From: JBKCUA01 sp046318675 | GTDB taxonomy: Bacteria > Pseudomonadota > Alphaproteobacteria > JAJTHO01 | NCBI GenBank assembly: GCA_046318675.1 | Contig: JBKCUA010000036.1 | Location: 1-8,396, forward strand | Direction of reading: 5' to 3' | Length of the DNA: 8,396 nt | In this document: piece by piece, positions 5,663 to 8,396 of the stretch | Position numbering within the stretch: the stretch's first letter is position 1 | How the letters are laid out: every line of letters begins with the position of its first letter | The notes under the pieces: generated by a model | What the model was told of the DNA's origin: nothing | The model's database searches: none | Seen by the model: only the letters and a program-made list of their open reading frames with translations | Program-made: the position numbers and the translations under genes

Positions 5663-5694
5663 TTGACGTATATATATATATATTAGGCTAAAGT
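5663..5694 (+). promoter_or_regulatory. Candidate promoter with (TA)7 between hexamers, for the 187-aa gene
   Basis: TTGACG (5663-5668) is a 5 of 6 match to the -35 consensus and is followed directly by (TA)7T (5669-5683). The possible -10 elements are GCTAAA (5687-5692, 18-nt spacing, 3 of 6) and TAAAGT (5689-5694, 20-nt spacing, 4 of 6). The TA tract therefore sets the spacing between hexamers, as in known phase-variable promoters. The -10 choice is uncertain. Confidence 0.35.
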
Positions 5695-5779
5695 TAGTAA
5701 GTTTAATGCACAATCATTTTTGCGCATTTGTAGAACTTTAGATTACCTTGAAAAACCAAATCATTCGAGGTTGATTATC

Positions 5780-6343
5780 ATGAAATGTACTGTTTTGAAT
5801 CAAAAAATTACGACATTGTGGTTAGACATCTTGGCTGAAACGCAGCCCGAGATTTTTATTGATAATGTCCGTGGATGGCCTCACACACACGCACGCGAGC
5901 TAAATAAAAATGCCATCGTGCCCTACGTGGTACAAAGCATTTTACTTGGAAAATCTCTACAGGAGATAATTGAATCAACAAATTCAATCTTGTTGGTATC
6001 TTCTTGTAAAGGCTATGTATCAGAATGGCCTACCCGTACTATCCCTATAGGAGAGCCATTAAAAGCGTTTGTCACATTTCTCTACTTGAATCTTCAAGAA
6101 GAAGACTATGACAAATCTAACATTAAGCCCCTATTACATAACCGATACGAGCTCTACTTAAATCGGCATGTACTGCCCGGGCGTGACCCCCAATCTCCAA
6201 AGGCAGCCAAGGCTTTCTCAGAAGAGATTGTAAACTATATTTTTGGCGACAAAAATTGTGTAGCGTTAGCCTTACTACAACATATGCGACACAATGACGT
6301 AGCCATCGAAATTCAAGAATTAAGAAATTCAATTGGACAATAA
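5780..6343 (+). CDS. Unrecognised 187-aa protein
   Basis: The open frame begins with a TTG at 5720, but the ATG at 5780 is preferred because GAGG (5767-5770) lies 9 nt before it. The 187-aa product begins MKCTVLNQKITTLWLDILAE. It is soluble in appearance, with mixed helices and strands and no signal peptide or membrane helix. Visible features are a Trp/Pro/His cluster (RGWPHTHAREL) near residue 31, a leucine-rich helix (VVQSILLGKSLQEIIES) around 50-66, a YVSEWPTRTIPIGEPLKAF segment and a C-terminal helical end with HMRHNDVAIEIQELRNS. I cannot place it in a family. It is AT-rich, stands alone on the plus strand, has a candidate TA-tract promoter and ends in a strong terminator, so it is a self-contained single-gene unit and probably acquired. 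No transposase or integrase accompanies it. Confidence 0.7.
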   Translation: MKCTVLNQKITTLWLDILAETQPEIFIDNVRGWPHTHARELNKNAIVPYVVQSILLGKSLQEIIESTNSILLVSSCKGYVSEWPTRTIPIGEPLKAFVTFLYLNLQEEDYDKSNIKPLLHNRYELYLNRHVLPGRDPQSPKAAKAFSEEIVNYIFGDKNCVALALLQHMRHNDVAIEIQELRNSIGQ

Positions 6344-6365
6344 TTAAGTCCCTTTGTATCCGTAG

Positions 6366-6403
6366 AAAGAGTCCTTGCCACAAGCGAGGGCTCTTTTCTT
6401 TTT
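6366..6403 (+). terminator. Intrinsic terminator of the 187-aa gene
   Basis: Positions 6366-6378 (AAAGAGTCCTTGC) pair with 6384-6396 (GCGAGGGCTCTTT) as a 13-bp stem with two G-U pairs and a CACAA loop. The stem is followed by a T-rich tract at 6397-6403. It lies 22 nt after the stop at 6343. Confidence 0.85.
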
Positions 6404-6442
6404 CTGGATCGCCACGCGCCTAGCGGCGCTCGCGAAGACGAC
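6404..6442. repeat. Half copy of the dispersed palindromic repeat
   Basis: These 39 bases match the right arm of the repeat at 3488-3526 at 37 positions. The left arm is absent; the copy starts immediately after the terminator T-tract. It also encodes the spurious peptide WIATRLAALA. Confidence 0.8.
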
Positions 6443-6497
6443 CGAGGGTGTAGCTTCGGGGATGTTGGAATCCACGCCACACAAAGCATTGCATTCT

Positions 6498-6851
6498 TCA
6501 TACGCCGTTAGAATATTGCACTGCCTCTATATTTTCAGCAATAGCCCGCGCCAAATCACGAACATTCTCCATATCCAACGCCGTGAAATCTTCATCAATT
6601 CTGTAATCGGCCTTAGTGCGCAGGGTTAACAACATGCGCCCGTTTCGGGACAATAATTTGTGCTGGGCGTCCCCAGTCGCCAACGCCAGCCAGAAATCAC
6701 GGTGCCGCCGTTCCGGCGTCACTACCGTACTGACGGCACGGGCGTGATGAAAGGCCGCGTAATAAAGGCGGCTGGTCTTGCAGCGACGCTCCACTTCGGC
6801 GGCATCCGGCAACGCAATAGCAAACCCCCACGCCTCCGCAGGCTTCAACAC
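6498..6851 (-). CDS. HEPN-like domain protein, 117 aa, second gene of an overlapping pair
   Basis: The small helical protein carries SRLYYAAFHHAR (residues 27-38) and LLTLRTKADYRID (74-86), which resemble the two conserved helices of HEPN proteins of the COG1895/COG2250 kind. Many HEPN proteins are RNases in toxin-antitoxin or defence modules; others only bind nucleotides. Arg28 and His35 have R-x6-H spacing, but I cannot tell whether they correspond to the catalytic RX4-6H motif, and no other clear copy is seen. The start is GTG at 6849-6851, with GGGG 8 nt upstream; a TTG one codon later is an alternative. The start overlaps the end of the preceding gene by 7 nt, so the two are translationally coupled. 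The gene is GC-rich like cysT. Assignment rests on motif recognition and is tentative. Confidence 0.55.
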   Translation of the reverse strand: MLKPAEAWGFAIALPDAAEVERRCKTSRLYYAAFHHARAVSTVVTPERRHRDFWLALATGDAQHKLLSRNGRMLLTLRTKADYRIDEDFTALDMENVRDLARAIAENIEAVQYSNGV

Positions 6852-7243
6852 AACGTCAACCCCACGTTCAGCCGAGCGTTAATCGCAGCCCCCCAGTGCA
6901 GGGTGGTACGGGGAAAGATTTTCTCATCAAACACCCGGCGGTAGTGCTGGAAATCGGCCTGGGTGCTGCCCACCCCCTCAAGGCGCAGCAAGGCCTCCAG
7001 AAAATCACCCTCAACGCCGTCGGGATCGCTCACCACGCGCAGGGCAATATCTTTGTAGCCCGGAAAGGTTTCCTCGGCCAAGGGCGCGAAGGCATTGAGG
7101 GCCGCGCTGAGGCCCTGATATTTTCGCAAAAAACGCAGAATTTCCTGATCCTCATGAAAGGAGAAACGCCCCTTTAACGCCGCAAGAGACCCCGCAGCCC
7201 GGCGCGAGGGGGACAACGCTGTTCGCGCTTTCTTTTTCGCCAT
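6845..7243 (-). CDS. Uncharacterised 132-aa protein coupled to the HEPN-like gene
   Basis: The protein begins with a strongly basic tail (MAKKKARTALSPSRRAAG, residues 1-18). A compact domain follows with RFLRKYQGLSAALNAFAPLAEETFP (about 37-61), a strand-like KDIALRVVSDPDGVEGDF (about 64-81) and a C-terminal segment ending RLNVGLTLC. The outline resembles small uncharacterised proteins in which an FP...L-V-DP-EGD segment precedes a helix, and which I associate with HEPN-like neighbours, but I cannot name a family. The basic tail could bind nucleic acid. AGGG, 7 nt before the ATG at 7243, is a fair ribosome site. The gene starts 40 nt after the cysT stop with no terminator between, so it may be co-transcribed with cysT, and its stop overlaps the next gene. 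An antitoxin or partner role is inference only. Confidence 0.6.
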   Translation of the reverse strand: MAKKKARTALSPSRRAAGSLAALKGRFSFHEDQEILRFLRKYQGLSAALNAFAPLAEETFPGYKDIALRVVSDPDGVEGDFLEALLRLEGVGSTQADFQHYRRVFDEKIFPRTTLHWGAAINARLNVGLTLC

Positions 7244-7283
7244 ACCGTCACCCTATACACAAAAGCTTAAAAACTCAAGAACG

Positions 7284-8117
7284 CTATCCCCCCGCCCTTC
7301 TTGCCGCCCATCCCTGTAACGCATTGACTATCAACAAAATCATAAACGAGGCCAGCAGCATCACCACCGCCACGGCCGTGGCGCCGGCGTAGTCGTATTG
7401 CTCCAACCGGCTGATGATAATCACCGGCACAATCTCTGAAACCATGGGCAGGTTCCCGGCAATAAAAATGACCGAGCCATACTCCCCCAAGGCGCGCGCC
7501 AGGCCCATGGCTACCCCCGCCAGCCAGGCCGGAACAACATGGGGGAGAAGGACGCGCCAGAACGTCTGCCACCGATTGGCGCCAAGGCTGATGGCGGCCT
7601 CCTCAATGTCTTTGTCCAAATCCTGAAGCACTGGCTGCACCGTTCGCACCACAAAGGGCAGGCTAATAAAAGCCAGCACCACCACAATCCCATAAGGGTT
7701 AAAGGCAATCTGAATCCCCAGCGGGGCAAGATACCGCCCCACCCAACCATCGGGGGTATACAGCGCCGCCATGGCAATACCCGCCACCGCCGTAGGCAGA
7801 GCAAAGGGCAGGTCAATCAAGGTGTCAAAAAACCGCTTGCCCCAAAACCGATACCGCACCAACACCCACGCCAGCAAAAACCCAAACACCGCGTTAATCG
7901 CCGCCGCCGTCAACGCCGCTACCAGCGTCACCCGGTAGGAGGCCATGACCCTAGGCGTCGTTACCGAATGGGCAAACTGCTCCCATGTCATCGTCGCGGT
8001 CTTGAAAAACAAGCCGCTCAGCGGGATCAGCACAATCACGGCCAGATACACCAGCGTAAACCCCATGGTCAGGCGAAAACCGGGGATTACTGACGGCAGT
8101 TTGGAGCGACGCAACAT
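7284..8117 (-). CDS. cysT: Sulfate/thiosulfate ABC transporter permease CysT (CysU)
   Basis: CysT is one of two inner-membrane permeases that with CysW, the ATPase CysA and a periplasmic binding protein import sulfate or thiosulfate for cysteine synthesis. The ATG at 8117 gives 277 aa, exactly the E. coli CysT length, with a matching start MLRRSKLPSVIPGF; upstream in-frame GTG (8120) and TTG (8135) codons are less likely. Family blocks are LPFALPTAVAG (about 103-113), the PFVVRTVQPVL segment, the EAA loop EEAAISLGANRWQTFWRVLLP motif (about 173-192), which docks to the ATPase, and LGEYGSVIFIAGN. Several hydrophobic membrane segments are visible from residue 14 onwards. No strong ribosome site is seen before 8117. 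The usual downstream cysW and cysA genes are missing here; two uncharacterised genes follow instead. The upstream flank has a tandem 12-bp repeat and a long inverted repeat. Confidence 0.93.
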   Translation of the reverse strand: MLRRSKLPSVIPGFRLTMGFTLVYLAVIVLIPLSGLFFKTATMTWEQFAHSVTTPRVMASYRVTLVAALTAAAINAVFGFLLAWVLVRYRFWGKRFFDTLIDLPFALPTAVAGIAMAALYTPDGWVGRYLAPLGIQIAFNPYGIVVVLAFISLPFVVRTVQPVLQDLDKDIEEAAISLGANRWQTFWRVLLPHVVPAWLAGVAMGLARALGEYGSVIFIAGNLPMVSEIVPVIIISRLEQYDYAGATAVAVVMLLASFMILLIVNALQGWAARRAGG

Positions 8118-8156
8118 CACCCCAGAATGTGCCAAGAAAATTCATGGTAGGCTAGG

Positions 8157-8180
8157 GGGATTTTTAATGGGATTTTTAAT
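8157..8180. repeat. Tandem duplication of a 12-bp unit upstream of cysT
   Basis: GGGATTTTTAAT occurs twice in direct, gapless succession (8157-8168 and 8169-8180), 40 nt upstream of the cysT start. It could be a paired regulator site or a slippage product. The region from here to the right edge shows no convincing gene on either strand. Confidence 0.7.
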
Positions 8181-8260
8181 GCGGGCAAGGGTAGCTTCTG
8201 GTAAACATGAGACAACTAAGGAAAGAACAGGCAGCATGAAGCCTCATCTTTATATGGGCA

Positions 8261-8396
8261 CCTCTATTAACCTCATTTCTAGGGCGATTGGCGTTGTCAG
8301 GTCTATGCTCGCAATCCGCACGTACGTTTGAGTACGCTTACGTTTGCTCGCCTAGCCCTTTCTAGCCACTCATCCCTATAAATGGGTTAATAGAGG
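8261..8396. repeat. Long inverted-repeat element at the right edge, possibly incomplete
   Basis: CCTCTATTAACC (8261-8272) is perfectly inverted at 8385-8396, the last bases of the window. The pairing continues inwards, with one bulge and one mismatch, through CATTT and TAGGG. Inside is a short CGTAC/GTACG hairpin (8321-8336). Size and design resemble the element at 5438-5565, and both have GCTCGCCTA before the right arm, but the termini differ beyond CCTCT. Confidence 0.6.

Larger units (their letters stand above)
5427..5779. other. Non-coding region between divergent purB and the 187-aa orphan gene
   Basis: This divergent region holds no convincing gene. It contains the inverted-repeat element next to purB (5438-5565), an array of seven G-runs (5568-5627), a TTGACG -35-like hexamer and (TA)7 tract (5663-5683), and the leader of the 5780 gene. 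Promoters for both neighbouring genes must lie here. Confidence 0.7.

Noticed and set aside
5720..5779. Upstream TTG start extending the 187-aa protein by 20 residues
   Set aside because: No ribosome site precedes the TTG, whereas GAGG is well placed before the ATG at 5780.
6375..6629. Plus-strand open frame of 84 aa with WIATRLAALAKTT
   Set aside because: It starts inside the terminator, crosses the half repeat and runs antisense into the HEPN-like gene.
7539..8093. Plus-strand open frame of 184 aa
   Set aside because: It is antisense to cysT, is full of Gln, His, Arg and Pro, and has no domain character.
7945..8331. Plus-strand open frame of 128 aa
   Set aside because: It begins antisense to cysT and continues through the tandem repeat and inverted-repeat element without a ribosome site.
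1..8396. tRNA, rRNA or CRISPR arrays
   Set aside because: No cloverleaf, rRNA block or regularly spaced direct repeats were seen; the repeats present are palindromic or simple tracts.

Overview
This is a bacterial chromosomal window, most likely from a Gram-negative proteobacterium. The evidence is a CysT-type sulfate permease, a B. subtilis-length PurB and a YefM-YoeB pair very close to the enterobacterial one. An alphaproteobacterium, possibly host-associated, would fit the mixture of moderately GC-rich genes, AT-rich intergenic islands and dispersed palindromic repeats, but the genus cannot be fixed from sequence alone.

Layout from left to right. (1) Positions 1-3306 hold part of a tailed-phage head module on the minus strand: an HK97-fold major capsid protein (2122-3306), a small probable virion protein (548-982) and a phiE125 gp8/gp6-type head-tail connector that runs off the left edge (1-543). 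Between the capsid gene and the small virion gene sits a plus-strand cassette: an unrecognised 130-aa gene with a candidate promoter, then a complete yefM-yoeB toxin-antitoxin operon with a recognisable operator. No portal, protease or terminase gene lies upstream of the capsid gene in this window, so the module looks like a prophage remnant or a domesticated head cluster. (2) Positions 3307-3723 are non-coding, with a 91-bp palindromic repeat and an (AT)8 tract in front of a small secreted protein gene (3724-4095, plus). (3) purB (4134-5426, minus) is followed on its promoter side by a 128-bp inverted-repeat element, a G-run array with G-quadruplex potential and a second AT-dinucleotide tract. 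(4) An unrecognised 187-aa gene (5780-6343, plus) ends in a strong intrinsic terminator that abuts a half copy of the palindromic repeat. (5) On the minus strand, cysT (7284-8117) is followed closely by an overlapping gene pair. The second member of the pair looks like a HEPN-domain protein. (6) The right edge carries a tandem 12-bp repeat and a second long inverted-repeat element.

A pattern runs through the window. The minus-strand genes are GC-rich phage or metabolic genes, whereas three of the plus-strand genes are visibly AT-rich, lack recognisable relatives and lie between repeats. The best leads are the toxin-antitoxin cassette inside the capsid module, the three-core operator of that cassette, the paired AT-tract upstream regions of two unrelated orphan genes, and the overlapping HEPN-like gene pair. 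None of these is proved to be a new system from sequence alone.
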